A stretch of 44,970 bases of DNA from Bacilli bacterium (GCA_013044175.1 JABEUY010000003.1:1-44970), one strand, 5' to 3'; positions 28,323 through 37,434 are shown, numbered from the stretch's first letter. Notes: a model not told the origin generated them from the letters alone. A program made the numbers and translations.

Positions 28323-29486
28323 TTACTTTTCGGGAAAACGATAGACGCTAAAACCTAATCCACGCAAAGAACGAATACTCGACGCCGTAATGCCATCCAT
28401 CTCCCGCGCTTGCACAAAGTAAAACGTGATCAAAAGTTGTCTTTCTTTCGCAACCAAGGCTTTTTGCAACCACTGATCCGGTGAGGATGGCGTGATAATC
28501 CAAAGCGTGGTGAATTTGGGAAACATCATAATCCGCCACCATGGGTCATTTTGCGCTAACCCATGGGATGGCTCTAACATCGCTAACTGTTCGAAAATCG
28601 TAAAAAGATACTGTTCGCCTTGCGAGACGGGGTACTCGATCACATCTTGATGAAACGATAAAAAACCGAACGGCACGCCTTCACGATATGCCTTTTCCAT
28701 CATCGAAGCTGTTAAAGAAAGCGCATATTCAAAGTCTTCATACATAACCGTCGGCACACTAACGTCTAAAAGAAAAACCAATTGTTGATTGACATAATTC
28801 TCGAATTCTTTGGAACGCAACGCGCCCGTTCGCGCTGTGGCCGGCCAATGAATTCGACTTAACCGATCACCAGGAACATAATCGCGAATGCCCACGACTT
28901 TCGCGGCATCATCCGCCGTTTTTCCCTTAGCAAGTCGCATGCCTTGCTCCGCTTTTCCTTGATAAACGAGTGACGCTGTCGGAACTTTCATCGGATAGAC
29001 AATCAGATCACCAGGGGCTGGCACTTCCCTTTGCCATGAAAAAAGACCGAACAGATCACCGCTCGTCACTTTGATCGTCGTGAAGCGATAAGCACCTCGT
29101 GACAAAGGTTTAGCACAATACGAGATCACCGCCGTTTTTTTGCCATAAGGGAAAAACGTCCAAGCATTTCTCGACATTCGTGCCGCAAAGGTGCTCGGCG
29201 CATTTTCTTCGATGCGTACCCATTGCATCGGCAAAAAGGTTTTGCTTTCCCAACGAATCGAAAGCTTGACGTGCACTTCATCGCCCGCTCGCAAGCGCAT
29301 CGCATTCAATTCACGAACTACGGTGAAGTTCGTTTTTTGTAAAAGAAAAAATAGCACTTCATAAATGACCAGTACGATCGCCGCACCAAATAAAAACCAC
29401 GGTCCAAAACCACCATACATTTTGGCGATGATAAACAGTACGATTACAACCGCAAAAAACAAAAGGATGAACAGTCGATTCCTCAT
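28323..29486 (-). CDS. DUF58 domain-containing protein
   Basis: 387 residues with two N-terminal transmembrane helices (RLFILLFFAVVIVLFIIAK and WFLFGAAIVLVIYEVLFFLL), a beta-rich middle and the DUF58 signature VGIRDYVPGDRLSRIHWPA followed by TARTGALRSKEFE; a von Willebrand A-like fold follows (LVFLLDVSVPT). The frame extends to 29618 inside moxR, but GGAG 8 bases before ATG 29486 fixes the start, 4 bases after the moxR stop. DUF58 proteins are usual partners of MoxR ATPases. Confidence 0.92.
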   Translation of the reverse strand: MRNRLFILLFFAVVIVLFIIAKMYGGFGPWFLFGAAIVLVIYEVLFFLLQKTNFTVVRELNAMRLRAGDEVHVKLSIRWESKTFLPMQWVRIEENAPSTFAARMSRNAWTFFPYGKKTAVISYCAKPLSRGAYRFTTIKVTSGDLFGLFSWQREVPAPGDLIVYPMKVPTASLVYQGKAEQGMRLAKGKTADDAAKVVGIRDYVPGDRLSRIHWPATARTGALRSKEFENYVNQQLVFLLDVSVPTVMYEDFEYALSLTASMMEKAYREGVPFGFLSFHQDVIEYPVSQGEQYLFTIFEQLAMLEPSHGLAQNDPWWRIMMFPKFTTLWIITPSSPDQWLQKALVAKERQLLITFYFVQAREMDGITASSIRSLRGLGFSVYRFPEK

Positions 29487-29490
29487 CGGT

Positions 29491-30474
29491 TTAACTCCGC
29501 GTGACAAAAACGGGTACTTCAACGTGTTCAATAATCTCGCTGAGAAGTTGAAGCGGTGTGTAGCCTTGCAGCCTTGCTTCAGGATGCAACAAAAGTCGAT
29601 GCGTAAATACCGGCTCAAATAATGCTTTCAAATCATCAGGAATCACATAAGAACGACCAAATGTAAATGCATAGGCTTTTGCTGCCTTGGCTAAGGCAAT
29701 CGAAGCACGCGGTGAAACACCGAGATAGATTTTCTCGTGCTCTCTCGTCTTATGGGCGATTTCAATGATATAACGTAACAACGTCGGGTCGATATAGACC
29801 GCTTCAGCCGCTTCTTGCCATGCGAGAATATCGGTTGGCTGAATCACTGCCTGCAAGGTGTCCACCCGAATTCCTTGCGTACCGCGCGTTAACACGATTT
29901 CCTCTTCCTCTTTCGTCGGGTAGCCAAGCGATACTTTTAATAAGAAACGATCGAGTTGTGCTTCGGGCAAAGGAAACGTGCCTTCATATTCGATGGGGTT
30001 TTGCGTAGCGAGCACAAAGAAAGGTTGCGGTAAAGCGTGCGTAACCCCGTCAAAAGATACACTATGTTCCTCGAGCGCCTCTAACAACGCGGATTGCGTC
30101 TTGGGTGAGGTGCGATTGATCTCGTCCGCCAAGACAATTTGGCTAAAGATCGGGCCTTCCCGATACTCAAAATCACCGCTTCGCTGATTAAAGATCGCCG
30201 TACCGGTCACATCGGAAGGTAACAGGTCTGGCGTAAACTGGATGCGTTTAAAATCGCAGGCCAAACTTTTAGCGAGCGATCGCACCAGCATCGTCTTCCC
30301 GACGCCAGGTACATCTTCGACCAGCACGTGACCACGGCTGATCAACGCCACGAGCAGCAGTCGAATCACTTTCTCTTTGCCGACGATGACTTGCTTGATA
30401 TTGTCAATCAAGTGTTGAATCGTTGGCAAAGATCCTTCTTGCTCTGCTCGTTCTTGTATTTTCCCGATCTCCAT
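29491..30474 (-). CDS. MoxR-family AAA+ ATPase
   Basis: 327 residues. Walker A is GVGKTMLVRSLA, Walker B is VLADEINRTSPKTQSALLEAL, sensor 1 is FVLATQNPIEYEGTFPLPEAQ-like (ATQNPIE), and the C-terminal helical lid contains GVSPRASIALAKAAKAYAF. MoxR proteins act as chaperones that remodel DUF58 or VWA partners; here both the DUF58 gene and the transglutaminase gene follow directly. ATG start; the GGAGG is 13 bases upstream, a longer spacing than usual. Confidence 0.95.
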   Translation of the reverse strand: MEIGKIQERAEQEGSLPTIQHLIDNIKQVIVGKEKVIRLLLVALISRGHVLVEDVPGVGKTMLVRSLAKSLACDFKRIQFTPDLLPSDVTGTAIFNQRSGDFEYREGPIFSQIVLADEINRTSPKTQSALLEALEEHSVSFDGVTHALPQPFFVLATQNPIEYEGTFPLPEAQLDRFLLKVSLGYPTKEEEEIVLTRGTQGIRVDTLQAVIQPTDILAWQEAAEAVYIDPTLLRYIIEIAHKTREHEKIYLGVSPRASIALAKAAKAYAFTFGRSYVIPDDLKALFEPVFTHRLLLHPEARLQGYTPLQLLSEIIEHVEVPVFVTRS

Positions 30475-30509
30475 CTGTCTAACTTAGCCTCCATCACAAC
30501 GTCATCGCC

Positions 30510-31883
30510 TTAAATCGCCATATGCGCGATATGATCCATCATCTCTTGCCAATGATCGAAACGACGCAAGATATCTTCTTCCACGAGTTCTTGTCCTTGT
30601 TGGACTTCGATAATTTGCATCGTCTCCGTCGCACGAATCGCGTGCCACTGATCAGGAAATGCACGGAGCACATCACCAGTTTGCACGGTCATCAGATTCG
30701 TCCCGATCACGATTTCACCGCGCCCTGCCACGATCGTCCAATTTTCCGTTCGATGCATATGCTTGTGATAACTGATCGTTCTACCTGCATGAATCATTAG
30801 CATCTTCGTGATCACTTCCGTGCCATCATCGAGCTTCGAATAATCTAAGACGCGATAATTTCCCCAAAAGCGTTCTTCCATCATCGGACGTTGATCAAAT
30901 GCGGCGACAGCATTTTTGATTTTCGCACTCTCTTTCAAGTCAGAGACAAGAATACCGTCTGGCGTTGCGACAACCACAGCATCGCGTAGCCCCATAGCCA
31001 CAATCGGAATCCCAAGTTCATTGATAACATACGTGTTCGCACAATCTTCTGCTGTCCCCAAACCGACTAAAGGTTTACCCACTTCCTGCGCTAATTCCGA
31101 CCACGTACCAAGATCTTTCCAAGTACCTTCGTAGGGAATCGCAGCGATACTTTGAACCTGTTCGACGATTTCATAATCAAAACTGCGCTTTGGTAGTGCC
31201 CTGAAATCGCTGGCAATCGCTTCATAGGAAGTTGCATAACCTTTTTGTTTCATTCGATCACGTAAAAAGCCAGGTCGAAAACAAAAAACACCACAATTCC
31301 ATAATGCACCTTGCTCTATTAAGAGCTGTGCACGATCAGCTTCCGGCTTTTCAATAAACGAAGTGATCGTAAGCAGGTCTTTCTCTAAGAACGTATTTTT
31401 TTCTACCGTCATATAACCAAATTGGCTGGAAGGCGCTGTTGGTTTCACGCCGAGTAATACGAGATCTGCCGACGTCGCTTCAAGTACATGGTCTAGCTTT
31501 GCGAGCTGTTCAAAATAAGCATCATCCACAAAGTGATCGACCGGCATAACGACGATCGGTTCCTGTTCATCACAGCCGATACGATCGAGAAGAAAAGCAA
31601 CCGCGAGCGCGATCGCTGGAAACGTATCTCTTCGTTCTGGCTCGACGATAACCGGAACTTTACCAAGTTGCGCATAGATCATCTCTTGTTGTGCTTTAGA
31701 AGCACACACGAACGAATGCTCAGTCAGTCCTACTCGATTAAGTTGTTCCCATACGCGTTGCAACATCGAGATGGCTTGATCATCCCCATGGGGCAGTACA
31801 CGCAAAAACTGTTTTGAGCGGCTATCGTTTGACATCGGCCATAACCGTTTCCCGGAACCCCCGGATAAAAGGATGAGTTTCAT
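30510..31883 (-). CDS. manC: Mannose-1-phosphate guanylyltransferase / mannose-6-phosphate isomerase
   Basis: Makes GDP-mannose from mannose-1-phosphate and GTP. N-terminal nucleotidyltransferase signature ILLSGGSGKRLWPMSN with SKQFL, sugar-binding FIEKPEADRA, and VMPVDHFVDD. The C-terminal cupin (type II isomerase) has GRTISYHKHMHRTENWTIV with metal-binding His residues. The 457-residue length is normal for the fused enzyme. GGAGG is spaced 6 bases from ATG. It opens the manC-moxR-DUF58-transglutaminase-guaA run; GDP-mannose could feed surface glycans, perhaps those of the glycosyltransferases elsewhere in the window (inference). Confidence 0.93.
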   Translation of the reverse strand: MKLILLSGGSGKRLWPMSNDSRSKQFLRVLPHGDDQAISMLQRVWEQLNRVGLTEHSFVCASKAQQEMIYAQLGKVPVIVEPERRDTFPAIALAVAFLLDRIGCDEQEPIVVMPVDHFVDDAYFEQLAKLDHVLEATSADLVLLGVKPTAPSSQFGYMTVEKNTFLEKDLLTITSFIEKPEADRAQLLIEQGALWNCGVFCFRPGFLRDRMKQKGYATSYEAIASDFRALPKRSFDYEIVEQVQSIAAIPYEGTWKDLGTWSELAQEVGKPLVGLGTAEDCANTYVINELGIPIVAMGLRDAVVVATPDGILVSDLKESAKIKNAVAAFDQRPMMEERFWGNYRVLDYSKLDDGTEVITKMLMIHAGRTISYHKHMHRTENWTIVAGRGEIVIGTNLMTVQTGDVLRAFPDQWHAIRATETMQIIEVQQGQELVEEDILRRFDHWQEMMDHIAHMAI

Positions 31884-31915
31884 AAATTGCCTCCGAAATA
31901 TACTGCAATAAAACT

Positions 31916-31944
31916 ATCATACTTCACAGAGTCGTTTCTGTCGA
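31916..31944 (-). promoter_or_regulatory. Promoter of the manC-guaA run
   Basis: Minus-strand TCGACA (31944-31939), exact 17-base spacer and TATGAT (31921-31916), with transcription expected near 31909, about 25 bases before the manC ATG. A divergent TATAAT (31982-31987) with no good -35 lies beyond it and may serve the lactonase gene. Confidence 0.65.
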
Positions 31945-32029
31945 TTTGTTGAACAAACGCGCGAAAAGCCTCATCTCGCGTTATAATGGTTACGCCTTCA
32001 TAACACCAAATCAGTTAGGGGTTGGTTTC

Positions 32030-33115
32030 ATGAATCCTGTTTTCAAAGATTATCTGCTTGTCGTCGGATCCTATGCCAAAGCATCCAATACAGGTATCTA
32101 TACCGTTCGCTATTGGTCGAGATCCAAGCATGCAGTGCCTTCATCTTATACGCTTTCCGTTGTCGTCACCACGAGCGGTTTAGAAAATCCTTCGTACTTG
32201 ATCAAGCATCCAACCAAAAACCGTATCTTTGCTGCTAGTGAACGCCTATCCCATAGTGGACAAGTCGGTGAATATGCAATGGAGATGCAAACAGGTCATA
32301 TGATGTTCGTGCAAGCGCAAGATGTCACCAAAGCATCGCCCTGTTACCTTGCCATTGATCCATCGGGGCGCCATCTTTTTAGCGCCAACTACGAAGGAGG
32401 ATCACTAAGCGTTTTTGCCTTACATGAACATGGAGGACTCGCCAGAAAAACACAAGAAATCGCCCACCAAGGCAATGGTCCAATCATCGAACGGCAAGAA
32501 AGTGCGCATCCGCATGCGATCGCAATCGATCGCCAAGGAAAATACGCACTCGTTACCGATCTCGGTACCGATGAAATCATCACCTATGAGTTTCACGAAG
32601 TCACCGAATCGCTCTCTTATGTGGCCACGCATACGACAAAACCAGGCGCAGGGCCAAGGCTCTTTATCTTCCATCCTTTACGGTCGATAGGTTATGCGAT
32701 TCATGAATTGAATAATACGATTTGCGTCTATGACTATGATGAAGCGACAGGAATGATCAACGAGAAACAGTCTGTCAAAACGTTACCGGACGATGTCACC
32801 GTCAAGAGCACCGCTTCCCATATCGCTGTCAGTGAAGATGGGCGTTTTCTCTACGCATCCAACCGTGGTCATGATAGCATCGTCGTCTATGCGATCGATG
32901 AAACACAAGGTACACTCACGCCGATTCAGTGGATTTCAAGTGGCGGTAAAGTCCCTCGCCACTTTGCGATCACGCCAGACGGCGCTTCGCTCATCGTTGC
33001 CAATCAAGAATCGGATAACATCAGCGTATTGTCCATCGATCCAACTACCGGCAAATTAACCACCACCAAAGCCAAACTTTTCGTCAATAAACCAACCTGC
33101 GTCCTCGTGATGTAA
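32030..33115 (+). CDS. Lactonase-family seven-bladed beta-propeller (6-phosphogluconolactonase-like)
   Basis: 361 residues with repeated blade motifs: YLVVGSYAKASNTGIYTVRY-like start (LLVVGSYAKASNTGIYTV), PCYLAIDPSGRHLFSANYEG, HPHAIAIDRQGKYALVTDLG, SHIAVSEDGRFLYASNRGHD and PRHFAITPDGASLIVANQES. This is the PF10282 lactonase family, some members of which hydrolyse 6-phosphogluconolactone in the pentose phosphate pathway. The frame reaches 31946, but AGGGG is 8 bases before ATG 32030. No pentose-phosphate gene is nearby, so the substrate is not proven. Ends at a terminator shared with the next, convergent gene. Confidence 0.87.
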   Translation: MNPVFKDYLLVVGSYAKASNTGIYTVRYWSRSKHAVPSSYTLSVVVTTSGLENPSYLIKHPTKNRIFAASERLSHSGQVGEYAMEMQTGHMMFVQAQDVTKASPCYLAIDPSGRHLFSANYEGGSLSVFALHEHGGLARKTQEIAHQGNGPIIERQESAHPHAIAIDRQGKYALVTDLGTDEIITYEFHEVTESLSYVATHTTKPGAGPRLFIFHPLRSIGYAIHELNNTICVYDYDEATGMINEKQSVKTLPDDVTVKSTASHIAVSEDGRFLYASNRGHDSIVVYAIDETQGTLTPIQWISSGGKVPRHFAITPDGASLIVANQESDNISVLSIDPTTGKLTTTKAKLFVNKPTCVLVM

Positions 33116-33136
33116 TAAATTATAAATCCACATGAT

Positions 33137-33161
33137 AAAAAGCGGTCGATGACCGCTTTTT
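33137..33161. terminator. Bidirectional intrinsic terminator
   Basis: Stem AAAAAGCGGTC (33137-33147) with GACCGCTTTTT (33151-33161), 3-base loop, with T/A tails on both strands; it separates the convergent lactonase and PIG-V-like genes and touches the stop codon of the latter. Confidence 0.92.
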
Positions 33162-34303
33162 TACTCGAAAAAATGGCCGTGCGTTGCCAAAACTGAGCCA
33201 ATAAACGTACATAACGAAAAGGAAAACAACAAAAAATAAGGAATATATCTTTTCCAAATTCGAAATTGATCTTCTCTACGTGTATAAATATAGATCGGCC
33301 AAATGACGCCAAACAGTCGCAATACGCTCATCAAAGCGCCTTCTTTGGTATAAGAACTGATAAGTACGACCGCATAGCAAATCGTATAGATCATGATCAT
33401 TCGATACTTTTCTTTCTGCCATCCCAGTATCAAAAAGCGAATCATCAGGCCTAATAAAATACACATGTATACACTATTTAGCCAATCTTTTTGCCATAGG
33501 CCAAGCAATAAATTCACGAAGGGAAAACTCCATGTTCTGCCCCACGCACGTTCAGCCGTAATAAAAGCAAAAGGATGACCAAAAACAATTTCAAGATACA
33601 AAGAAAAGATAATCCATGGTAAAAAGCAAAGGATCGCGTAAAGAATCGCCTTACCATACTGCTTTCTCTTAATAAATACCAACCCAAACACGAGATTCAT
33701 AATAGCGAGTTTATGAAAAAAGCCAACGAAAAAACAAGTCAGATAAGCCAATCGATCACCAAAGCGATTATTTCTTTGCAAACCAAAAGCGATCAAAAGA
33801 CTCCCTAAAACCAGAAAAGTTTCTGGATAAAGCGCTGTAAAATAAAATGAACCAGGATTCACAGCAAATAGCAGCATGGAGACAAACGCTGTTTTTTCAT
33901 CATACATCGTATTGACCCAATGATAAAAAAGCGTGAGATTGACAAGAAACAAAAAGAAAATTAGCAATAAAGCGCCAATTGGCGTAAGAACATGGATCAC
34001 GATGGGCAATCCCGGGAAAAAGGCTGCCGTCTTATCATGAGGAAAAAAGGGGAGGAGATTCGTGATTGAAAAATATTTTATTTGAAGCGCTAGAGAAAAA
34101 GAATACCCATGTCGCGCGATGGCACGATAGAATAGCGAATCCCATTGCATAAGTTGATCAAACGGCGTGCCGGTAAGGTTACGAAATGACGTCGTCCTTA
34201 CCAACGGATATAGGCTTCCGAGTATAACCAAAAAAAAATGAAAAAGCAGGACGATAAGGATTCGATAAGCCCTACGCATAGGAATAAATTGTTTAATACG
34301 CAT
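33161..34303 (-). CDS. PIG-V-like / GT-C membrane mannosyltransferase family protein
   Basis: About 380 residues with roughly nine to ten transmembrane helices. The first outer loop has QWDSLFYRAIARHGYSF, matching the WDSxWYxxIAxxGY hallmark of PIG-V-like lipid-linked sugar transferases, and a second loop has AAFFPGLPIVIH. GT-C enzymes of this kind use polyprenyl-phosphate sugars on the outer face of the membrane; here the acceptor is unknown. Start uncertain: the frame runs back to 34453, but that extension would translate a terminator-like hairpin and poly-T tract. ATG 34303 is preferred although it has no good ribosome binding site; TATAGT lies exactly 6 bases upstream. Confidence 0.75.
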   Translation of the reverse strand: MRIKQFIPMRRAYRILIVLLFHFFLVILGSLYPLVRTTSFRNLTGTPFDQLMQWDSLFYRAIARHGYSFSLALQIKYFSITNLLPFFPHDKTAAFFPGLPIVIHVLTPIGALLLIFFLFLVNLTLFYHWVNTMYDEKTAFVSMLLFAVNPGSFYFTALYPETFLVLGSLLIAFGLQRNNRFGDRLAYLTCFFVGFFHKLAIMNLVFGLVFIKRKQYGKAILYAILCFLPWIIFSLYLEIVFGHPFAFITAERAWGRTWSFPFVNLLLGLWQKDWLNSVYMCILLGLMIRFLILGWQKEKYRMIMIYTICYAVVLISSYTKEGALMSVLRLFGVIWPIYIYTRREDQFRIWKRYIPYFLLFSFSLCTFIGSVLATHGHFFE

Positions 34304-34392
34304 ACCTGTACTATACAACAAAACAAAAAAAACAAAAGCACAATTCGTCGCATTTCCTGGATTCAAATCACATCGGCTCGTTATACGATAAC

Positions 34393-34420
34393 AAAAAAAA
34401 AAGCGCCGAAAGTTCGACGC
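34393..34420 (-). terminator. Intrinsic terminator (minus strand)
   Basis: Stem GCGTCGA/TCGGCGC with one mismatch (34420-34414 with 34409-34403) and a run of ten T residues on the minus strand (34402-34393). It probably ends the DUF2249-to-HAD transcript about 150 bases after the HAD stop. The stretch 34421-34567 shows no convincing gene. Confidence 0.75.
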
Positions 34421-34567
34421 AATAGTAAAAGCTTGTAGGGGGATCAGTCCCATGGGATTAGAATCTCACAAATCAAAGGCGTTTGTCTAGAGCGAATCGT
34501 TACAATTTGATTAATTATTGATAAACACTTTATGACGACAACGCATGAAAGCGCTATCCTTTGAAAA

Positions 34568-35272
34568 TCATTCTTGTAAAACGTGAACGATATCAGTAAG
34601 TATGTCGATCGTCCTCACCGAAGCATCCGGAATCGGTACGTGAGGATCACGGCGCAGCCATATTGGCGTTATGCCGATCGCTCTTGGCCCTTGCACATCA
34701 TTTTGCCAGGAATCCCCGATAAAGATCGTATCTTTCGCATCAACCGCAAAAGCATTAAGCGCGACTTGATAGATTCTCGCATCCGGTTTCGCGACACCCA
34801 CTTGATCCGAGATAAAGATCGCAAAATCGGGGAAAAAAGGTTGAATCCCACACGCCCTGATCTTTCGCATCTGCACATCCACCGTACCGTTGGTCACGAT
34901 CCCGAGACGATACGTTTGGCTAAGTTTCGTCAGCAAGGCGATATTGTCCGGTCGTACGACCATATGGCGCTCACAAAGCGAAAAATAAAGCGCATGAAAC
35001 GCTTCAGCCTCATCCCACGTCGCCGTCAACCCCAATTCACCTAACGCTCGTAAAAAACGTTGATTGCGATACGTATAGACATCGATCTCACGCGCGATAT
35101 ACTGTTTGTCGAGAATCGCATTCCACTTCTCATATTCGTGAAAAAGTCGATCATGATCTAAGCCTGCCGTCAAAGGAAACGAGGCAAAAGCGTCTTTGCA
35201 TGCCGCTTCCCAATAATCTTCAAAATAACTCAATGTGTCATCCAAATCAAATAGGATCAGGCGATAGGGCAT
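34568..35272 (-). CDS. HAD-superfamily hydrolase (YjjG/YfnB-like nucleotidase)
   Basis: 234 residues. Motif I is LILFDLDDTLSYF with the Asp nucleophile, motif II is GIVTNGTVDVQ, motif III and IV are VGVAKPDARIY and FIGDSWQNDVQGPRAIGI. The helical cap (residues about 20-90) and overall sequence resemble the YjjG family, which dephosphorylates non-canonical pyrimidine nucleotides; this substrate is inferred from similarity only. ATG 35272 is preceded by GGAAGGAGAG; the upstream start in the same frame is inside the ribosome binding site region. It lies 82 bases after the DUF59 gene on the same strand and may be co-transcribed. Confidence 0.85.
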   Translation of the reverse strand: MPYRLILFDLDDTLSYFEDYWEAACKDAFASFPLTAGLDHDRLFHEYEKWNAILDKQYIAREIDVYTYRNQRFLRALGELGLTATWDEAEAFHALYFSLCERHMVVRPDNIALLTKLSQTYRLGIVTNGTVDVQMRKIRACGIQPFFPDFAIFISDQVGVAKPDARIYQVALNAFAVDAKDTIFIGDSWQNDVQGPRAIGITPIWLRRDPHVPIPDASVRTIDILTDIVHVLQE

Positions 35273-35354
35273 GCTTCTCTCTCCTTCCAAACGCAAAGCT
35301 ATGCTTTCTCTGATCCTATTGTGACAGGCAACCTATCGTTTGTCGAATCTCGAT

Positions 35355-35654
35355 TCACCAAGCGAGACGTTCTTTAGCAAAGTCTGACATTCTTTCTGGC
35401 GTCCATGGCGGATTCCAGACAACCTCAACCTGTACAGCGTTCACACCGGGCACTTGTTCTGCCGCACATTGTACAGCATAGCTCAGACTATCATGCGCCG
35501 GGCAACCTGGTGTCGTCATCGTCATGGCGATACGAAGCGTTTGATCCGGTTGCTCTTCCATCGCATAAATCAAGCCCAAATTCACCACATCAATACCGAT
35601 CTCTGGGTCTAAGACTTGTTCTAACGCTGTCTGTACGGCCATCAAATCGATCAT
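35355..35654 (-). CDS. MIP18/DUF59 metal-sulfur cluster assembly factor
   Basis: A 99-residue protein with the family core LDPEIGIDVVNLGLIYAM and TTPGCPAHDSL containing the conserved Cys, ending WNPPWTPERMSD. Homologues (PaaD, SufT, MIP18) help mature Fe-S proteins. The ATG overlaps the stop of the upstream membrane protein by 4 bases (ATGA), so the two are translationally coupled. Its place in an FNR-type operon beside a large Fe-S flavoprotein suggests it may serve redox proteins of this locus. Confidence 0.92.
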   Translation of the reverse strand: MIDLMAVQTALEQVLDPEIGIDVVNLGLIYAMEEQPDQTLRIAMTMTTPGCPAHDSLSYAVQCAAEQVPGVNAVQVEVVWNPPWTPERMSDFAKERLAW

Positions 35655-36940
35655 GATTCGATCATCTCCTTAAAAGTCAGATAAAGATTTAGCACGCGAA
35701 GTATCTGATAGAGATAAAGAAAAATCGAGACACAAAGCAAGAGCGCAAACCCGATCGTGCTCGCCTGCACGTGTATCGTATCGCTGACGATCAAACCCAT
35801 GAGAGCGATCGCAAATAGCAGCATCACAGGCCATGTCGTCTTATACTGAATCAATTCGGCGATCATGACCATCTTACGCCCCGGTTGGGGTTGGCTGTAC
35901 CTTTTTGTCCACACCAAAAACGGGATAATTTTATACGAAAAGCCGATCACACTAAGCGTCACATACCCGAGAAGATACAGCATGATCATCTCCTGCCAAG
36001 CAAGAACGCTAAGCGGTATTAACGTTTGCCAAAGAACGAGCAAAAGCGTCACGATGCCGATCAGTGGCAAAAAAACCGCATAACGAATCGGCACATCCAC
36101 GCGCTTTCGCATCCTTTTTTTCACGATCGCGCGTAACAAAAGCAGATAATCGACCAACGCAAAGATCGCAAGCCCTAGACCTATGACAAGAAAGAGACGG
36201 TACGGCGTCCAGATACCGATAAGCAACAGCACCATCGTACCGTGCGCCGTGAGTAACAACCTTGCCCGTCCCCGTATCGAAAAGCCATGAGCAAGCGTGA
36301 ACATCGGCACAAGTTTAAAACTAAAGCCCATAATCAACATCGTAAAAAAACCACCGACGGCAAGCAAGATATGCGTAATGATCAGTTGCGGCATCACAGC
36401 ATTGAGTTGTGGAAAGATATTCGCGTCGGCAAGAATGAGCAGGACTGCGACAGAGATCGCCAACAGCAAGTACAGATGCGCACTGACGATAAAGCCCCAC
36501 ACAGCATCTTTCATTTTCACCTTCATGAGCGTACGCAAGAGTACGCACGCATAGATCGTAATCGCACTAATCACCAAAGTGCCAAACACCACCAACCCCA
36601 TCGACCACCACGTTGCCATCGAAAAGAAAAGTCCGGTAAAGCCAAGAACATAGAGCCAAAAATTCCACTTTGCCACTTTCTCACTCGATAAAGGTACGAG
36701 AAAGGTCACCGTCGTCAGTTGATAGACAGCGCCCATCACAAACGAAAGTAATGCACCAAGCGTGAGCAGATGCGTCAGCGCGACAACGCTTGGTGCCCCC
36801 GGATCACCGAGCACAAGCCCACTTGCCTGCCGAGCGAGATCCAGCGCAAACAGGCCAAAGAAGAGGATGCCTACAACCAGATAACGCATCGGTAACGAGT
36901 ACGGCGGTGATTGATTCGTGGTGATGCCACTTGCTTGCAT
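35651..36940 (-). CDS. 12-TM heme-copper-oxidase-subunit-I-like (NnrS/CcoN-like) membrane protein
   Basis: 429 residues that resolve into twelve hydrophobic helices. Conserved-looking His residues lie within helices: ALTHLLTLGALLSFVMGAVY, SAHLYLLLAISV, ITHILLAVGGFFTMLIMGFS and TAHGTMVLLLIG. Segments VMGAVYQL and MGFSFKLVPMF resemble the cytochrome oxidase subunit I / NnrS-type proteins of Bacillus. No His-His pair for CuB is seen, so it is unlikely to be a full oxidase and may be a heme-binding or electron-transfer protein (inference). AGGAGG is 7 bases from ATG 36940; the frame could extend to 36964. Gap to the DUF2249 gene 26 bases. Confidence 0.75.
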   Translation of the reverse strand: MQASGITTNQSPPYSLPMRYLVVGILFFGLFALDLARQASGLVLGDPGAPSVVALTHLLTLGALLSFVMGAVYQLTTVTFLVPLSSEKVAKWNFWLYVLGFTGLFFSMATWWSMGLVVFGTLVISAITIYACVLLRTLMKVKMKDAVWGFIVSAHLYLLLAISVAVLLILADANIFPQLNAVMPQLIITHILLAVGGFFTMLIMGFSFKLVPMFTLAHGFSIRGRARLLLTAHGTMVLLLIGIWTPYRLFLVIGLGLAIFALVDYLLLLRAIVKKRMRKRVDVPIRYAVFLPLIGIVTLLLVLWQTLIPLSVLAWQEMIMLYLLGYVTLSVIGFSYKIIPFLVWTKRYSQPQPGRKMVMIAELIQYKTTWPVMLLFAIALMGLIVSDTIHVQASTIGFALLLCVSIFLYLYQILRVLNLYLTFKEMIES

Positions 36941-36966
36941 GGGTATCCCTCCTGACGACAGCACAC

Positions 36967-37434
36967 TTAGGCGTGAAAGATTCGTAACCTGACGAAGGAT
37001 TCTGCCTCTTCCACGACTTCATACGCGAAATTACGCTCCTCTAACTCCGGCAAGAGCATCGCAGGCACACGTACATTCCAGATCTCTACACCCATCGTAC
37101 CATGTTGACACTGTGGTTCTTGTTCAAGCATGGCAAGCGTCCTTACCATCGGTTGTGGCGGTTCCAAGTTACGATTATCCAGATGATAATAGGGTATCGG
37201 GGTCGATTCCGAATAAAACTGCACGATGACGTGATCGGGCGCCTCTTCGATCATCGCATGCGCAAGGCCTCTCGCTTGTAGCTTCGTGATCAACGGCATC
37301 GGACGAAACGTCGCATGCAATTGCAACACATCTTTTTCCCCCAACTGCTCAACAGTCGCCATAATCACGTCAAACGGATCTTCTTTCCTACGTAAAATCT
37401 CCCGCACATCGAGATCAACGATCTTCCAAGTCAT
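36967..37434 (-). CDS. DUF2249 domain-containing protein
   Basis: 155 residues with the TusA-like DUF2249 fold: KIVDLDVREILRRKEDPFDV, then VLQLHATFRPMPLITKLQAR; the second half (EIWNVRVPAMLLPELEERNF) may be a further degenerate copy. DUF2249 genes often sit with nitrogen-oxide or anaerobic respiration genes, but the biochemical function is unknown. Start: GTG 37461 would leave almost no leader after the predicted transcription start; AAAGGGG is 9 bases from ATG 37434, which was chosen. First gene of the FNR-type operon. Confidence 0.85.
   Translation of the reverse strand: MTWKIVDLDVREILRRKEDPFDVIMATVEQLGEKDVLQLHATFRPMPLITKLQARGLAHAMIEEAPDHVIVQFYSESTPIPYYHLDNRNLEPPQPMVRTLAMLEQEPQCQHGTMGVEIWNVRVPAMLLPELEERNFAYEVVEEAESFVRLRIFHA

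Noticed and set aside
34421-34567. Small gene between the HAD hydrolase and the terminator
   Set aside because: No start codon with a ribosome binding site and only short AT-rich frames.
35651-36940. Full cytochrome oxidase catalytic subunit
   Set aside because: Twelve helices fit, but no His-His pair for CuB is seen and no other oxidase subunit is nearby.
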